The notes beneath the pieces were generated by a model. It saw only the letters and a list, made by a program, of their open reading frames with translations. It was not told the origin of the DNA and did no database searches. Shown piece by piece: positions 33,245 through 44,916 of a stretch of 64,000 nt of DNA. The position numbers and the translations under genes were made by a program. This DNA comes from Isoetes taiwanensis. Its lineage: Eukaryota; Streptophyta; Lycopodiopsida; Isoetales; Isoetaceae. Location of the stretch: assembly GCA_021234155.1 (NCBI GenBank), contig JAJEKV010000861.1:1-64000 (forward strand). The letters run 5' to 3'. The stretch's first letter is position 1; each line of letters begins with the position of its first letter.

Positions 33245-34390
33245 TCATGCGGCTTCCTTCAGGTTTGGATCTCCCCTCGCCCATGTCATCTCAGGCTTTG
33301 TTAAGTCCTCATTTATCCATATCATCCTTTCTCCTCTTAATTCAGTCCTTTTACGAAACCCGAGCTCATGTTTACTCTCTTTGGAGAATTTTACCACAAT
33401 GTTTCCCCTTCTCGAGGATGGCCTACCTACTCGGAGCGCCTCTGTTGTCATACCATGTTCCCGAATGTGGAGTTTTTCGGGGTCGGGATCTTTGAGACTT
33501 CTTCTCTTGTGTTCTCGGTCTCCTTCTCGTAGCCCCACTAACCTCAGATTCAATGCTTTTTGCTGCAGCTCTTGTTGTTCTAAGACAAAGGTCCATTAGT
33601 TCATTTAGTTTATTAATGACCTCAGCCATAGAAGCCTTCTTCATCTCCCATATAGCCCATTACGCACAATCCCTTGCCTTGGGTTTTCCTTTATCTTTGC
33701 GATTCTTGTCTAATAGAAATGTTCTCTGCCTTTAAAGATGGAGGATTGATCCTTACCTTGATGAGTTCAACATTTTTAGCTACTGATTGCAGCTTCTTTT
33801 TTTGGAGTGTTCCATCATTTCAGGGATCTTCATCATCAAAGTGCGTGAGGCCGAGATTTCGAAGAAGCATCGGTATAGAAAACCACGTGTATTTTGAAAA
33901 CCATCCACGATGTTTGCATCCCAAAAGTAATTTGGGCAAACGCAGTGTGCCACCCTATTGCCTGAGCCATGCCAAAACTTTGCTGAGAATGAAAGCTTGT
34001 TGGTCCTAACGTAGGCTGTGGAATCGGCCCGATCGATAGGTTTTTGAGGCGGTAGGCACCGTGATCTTCAGCAGAACGTTTCAATCTTGCCAAAACTCTT
34101 GCTCGTGCTGAGCCTTAAGGGCCAATGGTGAAACCGCCCCGCTGGAGATTCCAGTAGACATATTTCATAAATGGGCTTTCCTCCCCCTCACAGGAGGTCC
34201 GTCAGACGTAGATACTTCAGGCATGGAGTTGCGTGAGCTTTTCCCTGTATTTTATTATTTCCTTTCCCTGTCACCACAGCTATGGTCGCATCCTTTGCCT
34301 GGTTAACAGATGCCCCTGCTCTAGATATTTCGCGATTTGTTGGACCCATCGCCCACCGCTTCGCCGGCCTGACTTTGGGCCCATCACACA

Positions 34391-34391
<1 letters not shown>
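33245..34391 (-). pseudogene. LINE-B ORF1, coiled coil plus RRM type
   Basis: Minus frames 34188-34391 (basic N-terminus), 33423-33644 (MAEVINKLNELMDLCLRTTR, a likely coiled coil) and 33245-33553 give the ORF1 product in pieces. The last contains MNLRLVGLREGDRE, then GRPSSRRGNIVVKF, then WINEDLTKPEM. That is the order seen in L1-type ORF1 proteins ('NLRI.G+PE....R.G.......I+V+F.......+.+..DL+....'). The protein coats LINE RNA as a nucleic-acid chaperone. Several frameshifts separate the pieces. Confidence 0.7.
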
Positions 34392-34512
<121 letters not shown>

Positions 34513-34599
34513 TTAAACTTAGGAGGCCCTCAAGGCCTAGAAGACATCAAATTTTTAAACCTCATCATAAAAAGTAGATGAGTTTCTAAATCCTCATCT

Positions 34600-35060
34600 A
34601 GCTCATCACTCTCACTCAATATAGCATCATCATCTAATATACTATCAAATCTTTTTAAACAATTCTCTCTATGTTGCAAAAGTTCTAGTAAATATGCACC
34701 AATCTTTCCCCCCTTATATTGAGAAGAAACTCTGAGAGCTTCAGCTTGATTCCATGTTGAATTCTCAATATAGTATGCACTACATCCGAAAGTAGTGCAT
34801 GTTCTTCATCTTCTACCTGTTCTTCCCACAAACTCTACAATATCTTTCAAATTTAGGATAATGTGCCCCCATCTTCCAGTTTCGACACCTAAATGGTGTG
34901 AACTAAGTCAGATTCTGCTAAGTGCATGTCTTTTCTTTATGGAGATATTATCTTTCAAGTATTTAGCCACTCTAGCCCTAGATTCATGTGATGCCTCTAT
35001 AGAATCATTTTTGTTTTAGGTTGTGACCACATCTTCTTCTGGACTTTGTCAAAGACCCAT
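34600..35060 (-). pseudogene. LINE-C ORF2 C-terminal region, decayed
   Basis: The minus strand gives RVAKYLKDNISIKKRHALSR and, after a stop, LSSHHLGVETGRWGHI. These are clearly equivalent to YLRENISLHKRHTICRMRLS and SSHHLGIEVGRWGDI of LINE-B. The Cys/His motif itself is damaged. Stops make it non-functional. Confidence 0.7.
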
Positions 35061-35287
35061 TGCCTCAAAACTTTTTCGACCAACAATGCTTCCTTCCATT
35101 GGATATCCCATCTCCCAAGCCATCTCATGACATCATGGAACGGTTAAAACAGCCCTATGAGGGAGCCGGGTGGTATCCATAGAGGTCACTTTTTTTAGAT
35201 ACCGAATGCATGGCTTCTCCTTCAAGAGGTAGGAGGCCACATTCCGTAAGCATCCCCTAGTTCAAGACTTATGAACTTCTTTAGAAT

Positions 35288-35999
35288 TTACTCAAGATCA
35301 TCCCATAACCCCAATGGAAGGCTTGGCCCCCATATCTCACTGCCATATAAAGCTACATTTTGCACAAGTGATTCAAAGAGTCTCTTTTTAAGTGACCGTG
35401 ACCATAAATGAGCTCCCCTGCATAAACTCTGTATAGTGTAGAGAGTTTTATGACCCCCGTCAATCCTCTGGGCAATGCATGTGTTCCATCTATGATTCCT
35501 ATGAAAAATCAGCCCTAAATATTTGTAAGAATCACAAAGACTTACCAAGTTAGCTTTGTATCTGAGGGAACATTCTTGTTTCAATGCGTCCACATTCATA
35601 ACATTTGTTTTCTCCAAGTTCACTTGCATACCAGTAGAATCACAGAATCTGGCAAGTCCATCTAAATGACACTGCATAACCTCCTTAGAACGAGCAAAAG
35701 ATGACCACATCATCTCGTGATACATTAGTAGTCGCATTAACCACTCGAATCTGTTCCTTCTCGAGAATTTTCGTTTAACCAAGCTTCAAGACCATCAATG
35801 AATAGTCCGAACAGAGTAGGAGACATTGGACATTCCCGCTTGGCGCCCATGTTGCTAATAATATATTCCACGATTTTCCATGGCAAGTGGAAGGATAATC
35901 AGATCGTAACCTTTTCATAGAGTACTTGTACGCCTCTCTTAATCGGATAGGTACACCAAGCTTTTCCATTATGAGATCTTGGTACCTTGTCAAATGCAT
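35288..35999 (-). pseudogene. LINE-C reverse transcriptase fragments
   Basis: The minus frame 35775-35999 has KLGVPIRLREAYKYSMKRL, the palm 'LG+P..+......'. The frame 35288-35782 has ARSKEVMQCHLDGLARFCDS (block after the DD box), then MQVNLEKTNVM and YKYLGLIFHRN. The catalytic DD region just upstream is corrupted. A further segment, LWSRSLKKRLFESLVQNVAL followed by YGSEIWGPSLP, is the usual post-RT 'Y..E.WG' block. At 164 codons this is one of the longer intact stretches of the element. Confidence 0.8.
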
Positions 36000-36436
36000 T
36001 TTTAAAGTCCACTTACGGCAACATACACTAGTTTCTTAGTAAGCCTTAATAGTCAAATATGGTTTTACTATAAGCAAATGATCAAGAGTGGATCGGCCAA
36101 TCCGAATCCAGCTTGGGCTTCAAAACTTTTATTGTTAATTTCAGCCCAAGTGTTTATCTTTGTTTCTAGAATGGATGCAAGAAGTTTTGTTAATAGGCTA
36201 CTCACCAGATTAGTTTTGTAGTTGTTATTAATTTCATTGTACACCCACTTTTATGAATTGGAACTACTCGATTGATTTGCCAACGCAATGGAAATCCAAA
36301 CTTAATTGCCTTTGTGAGTAAATCAGCAATGATTGTCCTGCCCATTTGAGGTGCTCAAGCTCAAACCTTGTGGCGTCCCCTTTTGCTTTCCCATTAGCCA
36401 AACGATTGATGCCTTCCTCGATGCATCCTATCGAGA

Positions 36437-37652
36437 TCACCAACCGGTCTTTTTGGTCGTGTCCAAAGACGAGCGCCCGGTGATAATATAGGTGGTGAAA
36501 TATACTTCCAAAGAACCTCCTGAAATAGGGAAAATCAGTTTGTTTCTTCTTTTGAGTGCTTTCCGTATATTTTGGGTCACGATGAATAGTTTTGATCTGA
36601 GATTCTGCTTAGCTTGAATAAACTGCCTCTTCTTTTGCCTTACAATTTTCCTATATTCCCATTCGAGATTGATCCTTGCAGATTCCTTGACTTCTTCTCC
36701 ATTTAGGCTTCGCCTCTTGGCATGACTTGTCATACCATGATTTACATGGTAGACCTTTCAAAGCTCGCTTCGAGGTAAAAATCTCTTTGGCCGCCTCTAC
36801 TAGCAAATCACCAAGCTGTTGATTTGATACATTCAAGTCTTCATCCCATACAATGGACTGCAAATCATGTTCTGTCTTTGCCTGATAACATGCCATCAGA
36901 TTTGCTCTCATATAATAATCTTGTTTTGTGCTTGCATCTTTTTTTCATGATCTTAACAATGAAATGATGAATATTTGGCGTGATCGAATTCAAATGGATC
37001 CTCTCCAACCCAAGTCAATATTTGATTAGTATTATCCGCATCAAAATATAATCAACTGCTTACGAGGCAATAGTAGTTTTCACGCGGTCTAAAATCATCC
37101 GGGCCATTACATATATAAGTAAATTTGCACTACAACATAATGTAAACAATTGCCGACCTGTTTTTGTAACTATCTTATCATGTGATCGTCTGTTCCAGCC
37201 TCCAACCACCAAGTCTGCCATGTCTAATTGCTCCAGGCAAAGAGGGTCTTTCCTATCTGTATATAAAGCTACTTGTTTATCACTTGTTCTTCCATTGAAA
37301 TCGCCGGCCAAAATTACTTCCCTTTTACTTTGAAAATACATTATATCCTGCTCTAATTGAAAGAACAGGTCGTCCTGAGAGGCATCAGTCTCTACATATA
37401 CTTTCTTGTGTCTAGGTGCAAAATAGCAAATGGCCAAATAATATGAAGCCCGTAGACCATTTATTTCAATCCACATAAATTGGCAATTTTTATCTCTTTT
37501 GATGCCTTTCATCTGATCCTTATAGAGTGGCCTGATATAACACGCAATTCCTCCATTTCCATTATCCATGTTTGCATGCAACATCTATTTCGTCAAGACT
37601 TTCATGCATTGTTATCACCTTGTCTATCGTTAATCTATTAATGTTCCATACC
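36437..37652 (-). pseudogene. LINE-C APE-type endonuclease
   Basis: The domain starts MVWNINRLTIDKV at about 37652. Frame 37060-37584 (174 codons) contains GGIACYIRPLYKD and REVILAGDFNGRTSD, with the catalytic GDFN intact. Frames 36651-36911 and 36437-36733 follow, with LLVEAAKEIFTSKRALKG and CKSWYDKSCQEAK, the linker preceding RT. A stop at 37584 and frame changes downstream disable the ORF. The well-kept endonuclease makes this the best copy in the window for studying target preference. Confidence 0.8.
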
Positions 37653-37659
37653 ATAACGT

Positions 37660-38393
37660 TGAGACCTCCCACGCCTTCCTAATCTGCTACTATTACCTTT
37701 CCCTTCGCCCATTTAACATTCTGATTCTTCTCTTTTGCTTCTTTAAATTTCAAAATTTTCTGCTTTTTTTCTAGCATATGTGCTTTGGTCAAGTCTTCTT
37801 ACCCAAATGAATTTGCCCAAGTGTATATTCCGCTTTAGAACACGGAATGCGTATCCTCGATTTGGGAACTTTACTAAAATATGATGGGTGCCATGATCTT
37901 TCTTACCAATGCGGAATGCTTCACTTTTGTCACTAGCATATCATTTGCCAGGAAATTATCCACTATCTCCTTTGTATTCTCACTCTCTTTCTCTGGCAGC
38001 CCAACAATGCGTAGGTTCAAAGCTCTGTGTTTCCTTTCTTGCATTTCGACATATTCTTCAAATGTGTTTCGTAGATTGCAAACCTCGCTCTAAGGGTCGA
38101 TTTCGCTCCCTTTCTCGATGCATGTTCCTTTAATTTCCATGGTGTCATTTTTACTACATTTAACTCATCCTAGGGGCCGGTTTGACGGAAAAAAAGTTTC
38201 ATTCTCCATCTCAAAGTTTTAATTTCATCAAATAGCTTCATCTCCTCAATGCAGACTCATGCCGAAAATTTACTAGTTCTGTCATTATAGTGGCAAGCGA
38301 GATTTCTCCAGCAAATCCTGAGGTTTTTCCTTCATTACTAGCTGGTTTCTTAGCGGTAGATATTGCTTCAATCTCTGTTTTAGTCTTCTTTGC
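37660..38393 (-). pseudogene. LINE-C ORF1 with intact start region
   Basis: The minus-strand ATG at 38391-38393 begins MAKKTKTEIEAISTAKKPAS, a basic start followed by a stretch that stops after about 56 codons. Around 37940-38060, in another frame, ERKHRALNLRIVGLPEKESE gives the RRM-type 'NLRI.GLPE' block seen also in LINE-B. Downstream, the equivalent of the 'I+VKF' block is recognisable. Frameshifted and inactive. Confidence 0.7.
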
Positions 38394-38437
38394 CATCTCA
38401 GCTAGTCAAAGAATAATGCTTGATCCCGGGCGATAAG

Positions 38438-38592
<155 letters not shown>

Positions 38593-38715
38593 TCAGCTTT
38601 GGAAAAATCAAGTCTAAATCTTTTACTATTGGTAGCCAAACTCCTATGCCAAGTCGCCAAATGAAGGCCTTGATCTTTAGATGAATTGGAGATTTTTGTA
38701 AGTGAAGAAGGTTTC

Positions 38716-38716
38716 T

Positions 38717-38811
<95 letters not shown>
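38716..38811 (+). repeat. (TCTA)n microsatellite
   Basis: About 24 perfect TCTA units. Such pure length implies recent expansion, and the locus is likely to be polymorphic. Confidence 0.97.
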
Positions 38812-39830
38812 GCCTTCAGAAATTTGGGAAATGTTGAATTAGTGGAGTAGTTGTTAAAGCTCAAAAGGGAAGTAATCCGATGTGTAGCTTTGGAGCAAAT
38901 ATAAAGTGGGAAGAGGTCTGGAGGATTAATGATCTAAAAAATTTATTCCTTTTCAATTATCATGATAATCAACAGTAAAGAGAAGCTCACATCCTGTTGC
39001 TGACAGACATGACTCAATTTTCAGCAAAGAAACTTGATTCACTACCGGTGATGCTCAGAACCATGAGAATTATGACCGCACACTAGAGAGGATGGAGCTA
39101 ATGAGGCAGAGCTTAATACATGGAGAAATCTCTAGGCTGGGGGCATATAATGTTGGGACCTATAAAATGAAAAATACAAGGAATGGATAATAGTATAGTT
39201 ATATTTGTCACATGGTTTATACCAATGCATTTAGAAGTATGAAGGCATAAATGCCTGTGTTCGAAGGGTGGCCAAAAATATCCCTAGTATACTGATCTTT
39301 GAAAGCTAATTTAACCTCTAAAGTATATTTTTTCTTCCAGATAGAGGCAAAAACCCCATAAAGATAAGTATACAAATACAAAATGGTGTGGAAAAAAAAA
39401 AAAAAACCCTTGCTTTCATGCATTGATCCCGTATTGCAAACAATAATGAATTCCTTGGGAATTTATATAGTTGTTTTTCAATGGCCCTGTGGTCTCTTGG
39501 GGTTGATTTAAGTAGGGTATTCTATGTGTTAAAATTTAATGTTGGGTTAGCTAGCGAGATTTTGCTTTGGGTGGGGGGAGGGGAGTGGCGGAGAGAGGCA
39601 TGAAAACTATAAAACAATCTCGGCTTAAAATTGAACCAGGATAAAGAGAAAATAGAAAGGCAGAACATGAAAAATCTTGGAGGGCTGCGTATTTATATAG
39701 AGATAATATGTAGGTGAGTGTTTAGAGTCCTAGGATTCTAAAAAGCTCCAAGGGTAACGCCCAACAATTTTCAGGGGTGAGAGTGGGAGATCAAAATGCA
39801 GTAGAGAAGGGGAAGAAGGTGATGGCACTA
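38812..39830. other. No recognised gene
   Basis: AT-rich sequence with short frames only. Plausibly the leader of the LINE-like remnant that starts near 39.8 kb. Confidence 0.45.
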
Positions 39831-39837
39831 GAAGCTC

Positions 39838-41546
39838 ATGCTTCAGACAGGAAGAGGCAGCCTTGCAGAAATCGTAAGCACCACCGTAAGAGATCAAAAT
39901 TCCCTACAACAAATTACTCGAGGACCTGAACCCATGGTGCATCTGCAAAAGATATGTTTACCTAAGAAGCAGGATCTCGACATGCATGCAGTGCAGAGGA
40001 TGCATTGCATGAGATGTAGCCTGCTGCACCATCCGAGCACCATGTAGGAGAAGGGCTACGAAATGCATATAATGGCAACTAAGGGAATTATTGCCGACAA
40101 AATTTGCAAGCTCTGTGGCTAGAAAAATCCATTGAATGCCAAATGCTTGGCAAGGGCAACTAGAGATGCGAAACTAGATTGGGAGGGTGGAAAAGGGGCA
40201 GAGGACGAGGATGTGCTGGATTAGACTACTGTGGTTAAGGCTCAAAGCCTTATGTTAAATCCAATTTTTGTAATGTAAATATAAGGAAATATATGACTAC
40301 TTCTTGAACAATCTTATAAAGTCCAAGACAGAAGCGTGAGAACCACGTAAAATGAAGGTGAATAGCTCCTTAGGAAATAGGTAGCCCTGCAATAGTTAAT
40401 GACCGGAAAATAAATGCTAAGAAGGGGAGCCTTAGTATAAGGAGTTAGCCTCCAGAAGTAGCAGAGAAATGCCAATCAGAGCATCAGCGGCATAAAGCAA
40501 CCATAAAAGAATTGAGTTCAATATATATGGGCAGAATTCTGTTAAGAAGGATAAGCTATGAAATCTAACCATAATGTCGAACGGGACATCTGATAGGCAT
40601 AATAAGGATTCCTTATACGAGAAAGATTCTTCTCAATATGGAAAATACTGGAGCAAGCTTCGTCAGATCAATTATGGGTGAGTGTGAGAAATGCATGAGC
40701 ATGAAAGCGCCAAAAGCAAGGAGGAGAGGGGCCATCATCGAGTGCTGGTACATGCAAATCAATCAGTAGAAAGAACCGCACCGGCAACTCTGACGGTGAA
40801 ACATGAAGTAAAAGGAGTAGATATGGGAGCATTGGAAGCTTTGGAAATAGATCCTAAGGAAAAAAGGCCTGTGTTGATCGGGGAGGAGGAAGGAATGCCG
40901 TAAATCTACTTCGGGATGTGGTAAACCCGGACACATGTCCGGGTTAACCACTATCTGTACGAGCTAACCATTGTTTTTGTCCGAGCAAACCACTATTTTT
41001 TTGCAGGATAACCATGCGATGAATTGAACTCGAAACTGTGTTCTGGCATGCTGATCTTGGAATAGAGCTCGTAATCTGCTCTTTGAACGGTTTAATCCAG
41101 TTCAAACACCACTAGAATCACCTTGTCAACCCCTAAAAATCTCACTCATTCAAGAGAGCAAGGGATTTGAGCACTGATCAAGCAAGATCAGTGAAAAAAA
41201 ACATGCAGAAACCCTTGTTTTTTGTGCTTGAAACTGAGCAGCAGTGGTTAACCCGGACATGTGTCTGGGTTTACCACATCCCAGAGTAGATTTACGGACA
41301 TGGAAGGATGGAGAACGAGGGGCAACACAAAAGAAGAGAGAAATTGGGCCCCGATGAGGGAATCAGAGATGGTCTATTGTTAATGCGCCATGGAATGTGG
41401 ATGTTTTATGAGGAGGCAAGCCATGCATACTAGGGGAAGGTGCATTGTTAAAGATGTATGCGGGTTCATCACTCTTAGATTAGTATATACAAGAGTATAA
41501 TATGGAACACCTGTATGCTTTTCGCCCGATCAAAACTGAGGGATTA
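39838..41546 (+). pseudogene. Possible LINE remnant (ORF1 and start of endonuclease)
   Basis: Plus frames at 39838-40047 and 40691-40903 are basic or charged. The first is followed by a Cys-rich stretch (about 40105-40145, ICKLCG..NPLNAKC) like a degenerate zinc knuckle. Near 41375-41405 a frame reads APWNVDVL, similar to the 'WN+RGL' start of LINE endonucleases. This suggests a plant L1-type ORF1 with zinc knuckle and a truncated ORF2, interrupted by the MITE at 40898-41297. Evidence is thin. Confidence 0.3.
40898..41297. mobile_element. 400-bp MITE with ~57-bp terminal inverted repeats
   Basis: The left end CCGTAAATCTACTTCGGGAT continues through GTGGTAAACCCGGACACATG to TAACCACT (about 40954). 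The right end (about 41244-41297) is its inverted copy with few mismatches, ending TTTACGG. The middle is non-coding. I could not identify a convincing target duplication. The arms also contain an internal short palindrome (CCCGGACA..TGTCCGGG). Related sequence occurs in the zinc transporter intron (25231-25514). Confidence 0.85.
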
Positions 41547-41573
41547 AGGAAGGAAGGAAGGAAGGAAGGAAGG
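41547..41573 (+). repeat. (GGAA)n tract, tail of LINE-D
   Basis: Six or so GGAA units. Read on the minus strand this is (TTCC)n directly after the LINE 3' end motif GGACGATAAAAATA, so it is the microsatellite tail of LINE-D. Confidence 0.9.
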
Positions 41574-41865
41574 TATTTTTATCGTCCACGGAGACCAATC
41601 GGTCTATGGGACCCAATACAAAGCGCAGCAAGTGGATTACTACCCGGATTAAAAAACCCTCGCCCCGAAGGGTTTTTGAGGGAAAAACCGTGGCAGCAAT
41701 CAGCCTGTTGACAAACTGTTCCAATATACAAAATGCAAAAACACACAAATATATACACTCATGCACCGCACCCGTAGTGCCTGATCAGCGGGCAGCCAGG
41801 CGGGGGCAAAGGTGAGCTCGCAGATCCAGTACCTCCTGAATGTACGACCCCAGAGCACGTACTGA
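41574..41865 (-). mobile_element. LINE-D: 5'-truncated 3' end of the LINE family
   Basis: On the minus strand the fragment encodes RALGSYIQEVLDLRAHLCPR and then a stop, matching RRLGSYIQETMDRRDQLGPR of LINE-E. The 3' UTR follows with the shared blocks ACAGTTTG.CAACA and GGTTTTTTAA.CCGG, then GACCGATTGGTCTCCGTGG (stem-loop) and ACGATAAAAATA. The tail is (CCTT)n. About 290 bp long, a typical 5'-truncated LINE insertion. Confidence 0.85.
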
Positions 41866-42781
41866 CGGTGTGTTCATCAGCAAATGTAGGAGGATGGAAG
41901 TAGATGGGGGAGACTTCCTCACACAAGAATTAACAAGGGCTAAGGAGTGCATGTGACTGTTATGGTTGATGAATCAGAGAGGTACGAGGCTAGACACATC
42001 TTGTAGCCATGCAACAAAGGGAGAATTTGTCTGGTATACGAGGATCTGAACCCAATCGAACCAAGGTGTTCAAAGGTAATGAGATTGCAGAAGTAAAGGA
42101 AAGCAGGAACCAAGGGGGTATATCACCGATGTAATTTTTGTATAAATTTTATTTTTTGTAATGTACCCCCCCTCAAGGAAACAAATATCCCATGTCGTAC
42201 AAGGCCACTTGACAAGCACGTTCGTTGTAGGGAGTACATAAGTTAACAGGCAGGGGATACGGTGACAGGAACTGTTAGTTAGGATCCAGAGGCAGAATAT
42301 AATAGATTAAGATAGTACGTATAGAACCTGGAAGGGCATCCTCCCTTAACGAATTTGTAGGGATCCTAAAAAGGCAACCACTTTTCATAATATTAAAATA
42401 GTTATATGTTTCACCACGAAAAATCTGTGGGCTATAGCTAGGCAGCTAATGTGGAGATGATGCCCATACATGGAGGGGCCGAAATGGAGCCTCTCTCTTC
42501 CTTTATGTAAGAAAACAACATGAGCTCATTGTTTCACAAAAAACAGATGGCTCGCTAGTTTGTTTCGCCGTGGAACACCTCGCTCGTGACAATATCACAA
42601 TGCTAACTCCTTATATTGAATTTGATACCTTTGGCCCTAGTGAAGCCCATGTTTTCATCTTTGATTCCATCTCCGAGAAGCACCTTTGTATAACACTCCC
42701 ACAACTAGGAAAAGATTCCCCTCTATTTATAAAGGCTTTGTACTTTCTCTTTTTCTTTTTCCTTTTTGAAGAAGGACGTCC
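41866..42781. other. No recognised gene
   Basis: Mixed sequence with a weak AT bias. 42120-42160 contains a TGTAATTTTTGTATAAATTT stretch resembling a LINE or LTR 3' end. No domain seen. Confidence 0.45.
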
Positions 42782-42824
42782 ATCAAAAAGGGGTGAACAT
42801 ATTTTTACCCCAGTTATTGTGATT

Positions 42825-43375
42825 CCATCGCAAGATATTCCCTCCCGCGGAATCACCAGGCTCATGACCCGTTAATATCCGTACCCGGAGGCCCCATTTT
42901 CCGTGCAGCGAAGTTCGCTTTCGAGGCGATATATATATCTTCAGGTGGTATCATACCCATAATTCTCCCTTGCAATGGAATCTCCCAGGGGTTATTCCAC
43001 CGGGCGGAATCACCCGCCAAATGTATTCCCTCAGGAAGGAATCACGAACAACCTTGTTATTCCGGGGACGGAATCCCGCAACCATGATATTCCGCGGATG
43101 GAATCGAGCGTCGATTAGGTGAGATGGAATCATCACTACATTATCCTTGAGCAGAATCACAGCATTGCTATTGCGCGGATGGAATCACAACCATGCGATT
43201 CTGCGGTGGAATCACAAATGTAAAGATTCTTGAGATGGAATCACCACCGAATGCATTCCTGGGCGGTATCTGTGTGGCTATTCGTGGGGCCGAATCACGG
43301 TTTAGTGATTCATCGAATTGAATCCTCCGCGGAATTATTAGCCGGATGGAATCACTCCTTAAAGCCCTCGTTACT
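42825..43375 (+). repeat. Subterminal array of hairpin GGAATCAC repeats
   Basis: About 15-18 degenerate units of roughly 30 bp, each with the pattern ATTCC-(C/G-rich)-GGAATCAC and variable spacers ('GATATTCCGCGGATGGAATC' is a good example at about 43089-43104). Each unit is a small inverted repeat. The array begins inside the left TIR and continues for 500 bp. Such subterminal repeats are typical transposase-binding regions. Confidence 0.85.
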
Positions 43376-43554
43376 TGAAGATCATGAAGCGGAAGACGTC
43401 ATGAAGCGGAAGACCCAATATTGGTGATGGTCGCATTCCGCAAAGCCTCGTTGCCAAGAAGATCATTGAAAATTAATACTAAACCAATGGTTGAAAAACA
43501 AGTGGGCTACTTCATTTTGTGTGTGCATGTCCATTGTTATGCTTTGCCCGGACA

Positions 43555-43626
43555 TTTTAAGGTTGGGGATTTGAACCCCTTGCACCTTGCGGAACATTTT
43601 CTGGTTGGGGATTTGAACCCCTTGCC
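43555..43626 (-). repeat. Duplicated T-arm-like motif
   Basis: On the minus strand, GCAAGGGGTTCAAATCCCCA occurs twice (about 43566-43588 and 43603-43625). It holds the pol III B-box-like GGTTCAAATCC within a 4-bp stem, like a tRNA T-arm. No acceptor stem, D-arm or anticodon arm fits around it, so it is not called a tRNA gene. Confidence 0.6.
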
Positions 43627-44243
43627 ATTATCGGCAATGCCATGGGCTGCTTCAAAGCAAGAACAAAACAACAAACATGCCGTTTTAAAAGCAAGAACAA
43701 AAACATACCAAAAATGGATTAGAAACCCATTTCTCTAGATTCAACACAAGCGAAATTCAAACCGCGGGCGGGATCTATTTACGTCACGAGTTCAAACTTT
43801 GTCATTAGGATCTATCTACGCCCGGCGGGAACAATGGCCATGCTAGCCCGGCCATGCTTTCGACCCGCCCGTTCCTCCTTCTTAGAAAAAATATGAGATT
43901 GCCATTATAGCAAATACAAACCTGATTATATCTTATATCCCGGCCCTAGAGAATAAAAACTTTGCAACAAACTCACGGCTTTTTGGCCGGATGAAACCGG
44001 GGTATGTCGATGTGCCTTGTATGCGGTATTCTTTATTGGGCGGTGTTGAAATTCTAACCCTTGAAAATTGAAGTCTCACAACCGGATGCTAGAACACACG
44101 AAAACATGATGCCTATTTCTGTTCAACATGTCATGTAGTCGAAAATAGTAGCGAGAAACATGCCTCGAGACCCCTGACCGAGGCGGTGCTTATTATTCCC
44201 CAACAACACCGCCATGGTCCTAAATCGACCTCCAATATTCACG

Positions 44244-44600
44244 CTATCGGACCAGCACGAAACCGTATAAATAAAACAAAGAAAACATGCAATGCTTGGG
44301 ATAAAAATATCTTGGGAACATGGTCACTTTAGAGCAAAACCAAAACCATGCCCTTTTGCAACTTCCCCAAAATGCGGTGCAAAGGAAAAGGGAAGATAAA
44401 GCCCGAAAAACCCAAAAAACCTCATATAAGCCCGCAACAGATCGGACCTGTTTGACTATGTGAAAGATTGGGCCCGATGACGGCAAAGAATACATCAAAA
44501 GCGAGAAATCCACAACCCAAGAATGATCAAGAAGGGCAAAAAAGCGACTCGGACCCATTTGTAAGGAAAGGGCAGCTTGAAAAAGCGGGTCTTTCTCCAT
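44244..44600 (-). other. Unrecognised 118-codon frame inside the Mutator-like element
   Basis: A minus-strand frame from an ATG at 44600 encodes an aromatic- and leucine-rich product (FFALLDHSWVVDFSLLMYSL and similar) with no domain I know. Immediately upstream on the same strand (about 44750) another ATG starts MAMAENKGASSFSYF. Together they might be a captured promoter/5' region of a host gene. The composition also fits chance translation of T-rich sequence. Confidence 0.2.
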
Positions 44601-44821
44601 AGCTATGGAAAAGAGGGGAAGCTTGGCGGGAGGATTGAGTTAGTTAATGCTTGGAGTACGCCATGGGCGGTTTAGTCTTTGTTTTCCCATAGGCAACAAC
44701 ATAAAAAATAAGAGAAGGAAGAAGCGCCCTTGTTTTCCGCCATAGCCATGTTCTTAGGATCTCTCCTCGACTCGCCCTGCTCAACTCCAACTGTTCGATG
44801 TATCATCTGTTCAATCGCCAT

Positions 44822-44916
44822 CTATGGCGAGAGCAAACGCCATAGCGAGGAAAAGAATCTGACCCGGTCAATAGATGGCGAGCAAGCATACGCCATAGCG
44901 AAGAAGAATCTGACGG
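44822..44916 (+). repeat. ~50-bp direct repeat inside the Mutator-like element
   Basis: TATGGCGAGAGCAAACGCCA (plus following) at 44823-44862 and GATGGCGAGCAAGCATACGC (plus following) at 44874-44916 are two copies of one unit. Both end ATAGCGA.GA..AGAATCTGAC. They also contain the inverted pair TGGCG/CGCCA. Confidence 0.7.

Larger units (their letters stand above)
29829..34390 (-). mobile_element. LINE-B: near-complete non-LTR retrotransposon
   Basis: Read on the minus strand from 34390 to 29829: an RRM-type ORF1 (about 34390-33245); an ORF2 with APE endonuclease starting MWNINGL (about 33157); RT with a TDD box (about 31140); and a C-terminal Cys/His motif (29908-30369). Frameshifts and stops interrupt ORF2. 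The 5' end abuts the (GA)n tract at 34391-34508 and the 3' end abuts the one at 29719-29828. The 3' terminus has a stem-loop (TAGACC..GGTCTA, about 29847-29866) followed by GGCGAAAATAAC and a (TTTC)n/(TC)n tail. It is homologous to LINE-C over its whole length. Confidence 0.85.

Noticed and set aside
42825-43375. CRISPR-like array
   Set aside because: Repeats are degenerate, spacers are related to one another, and the array sits inside a transposon TIR in a plant genome.
43555-43626. tRNA genes
   Set aside because: Only T-arm-like motifs are present; no acceptor stem, D-arm or anticodon arm can be folded around them.
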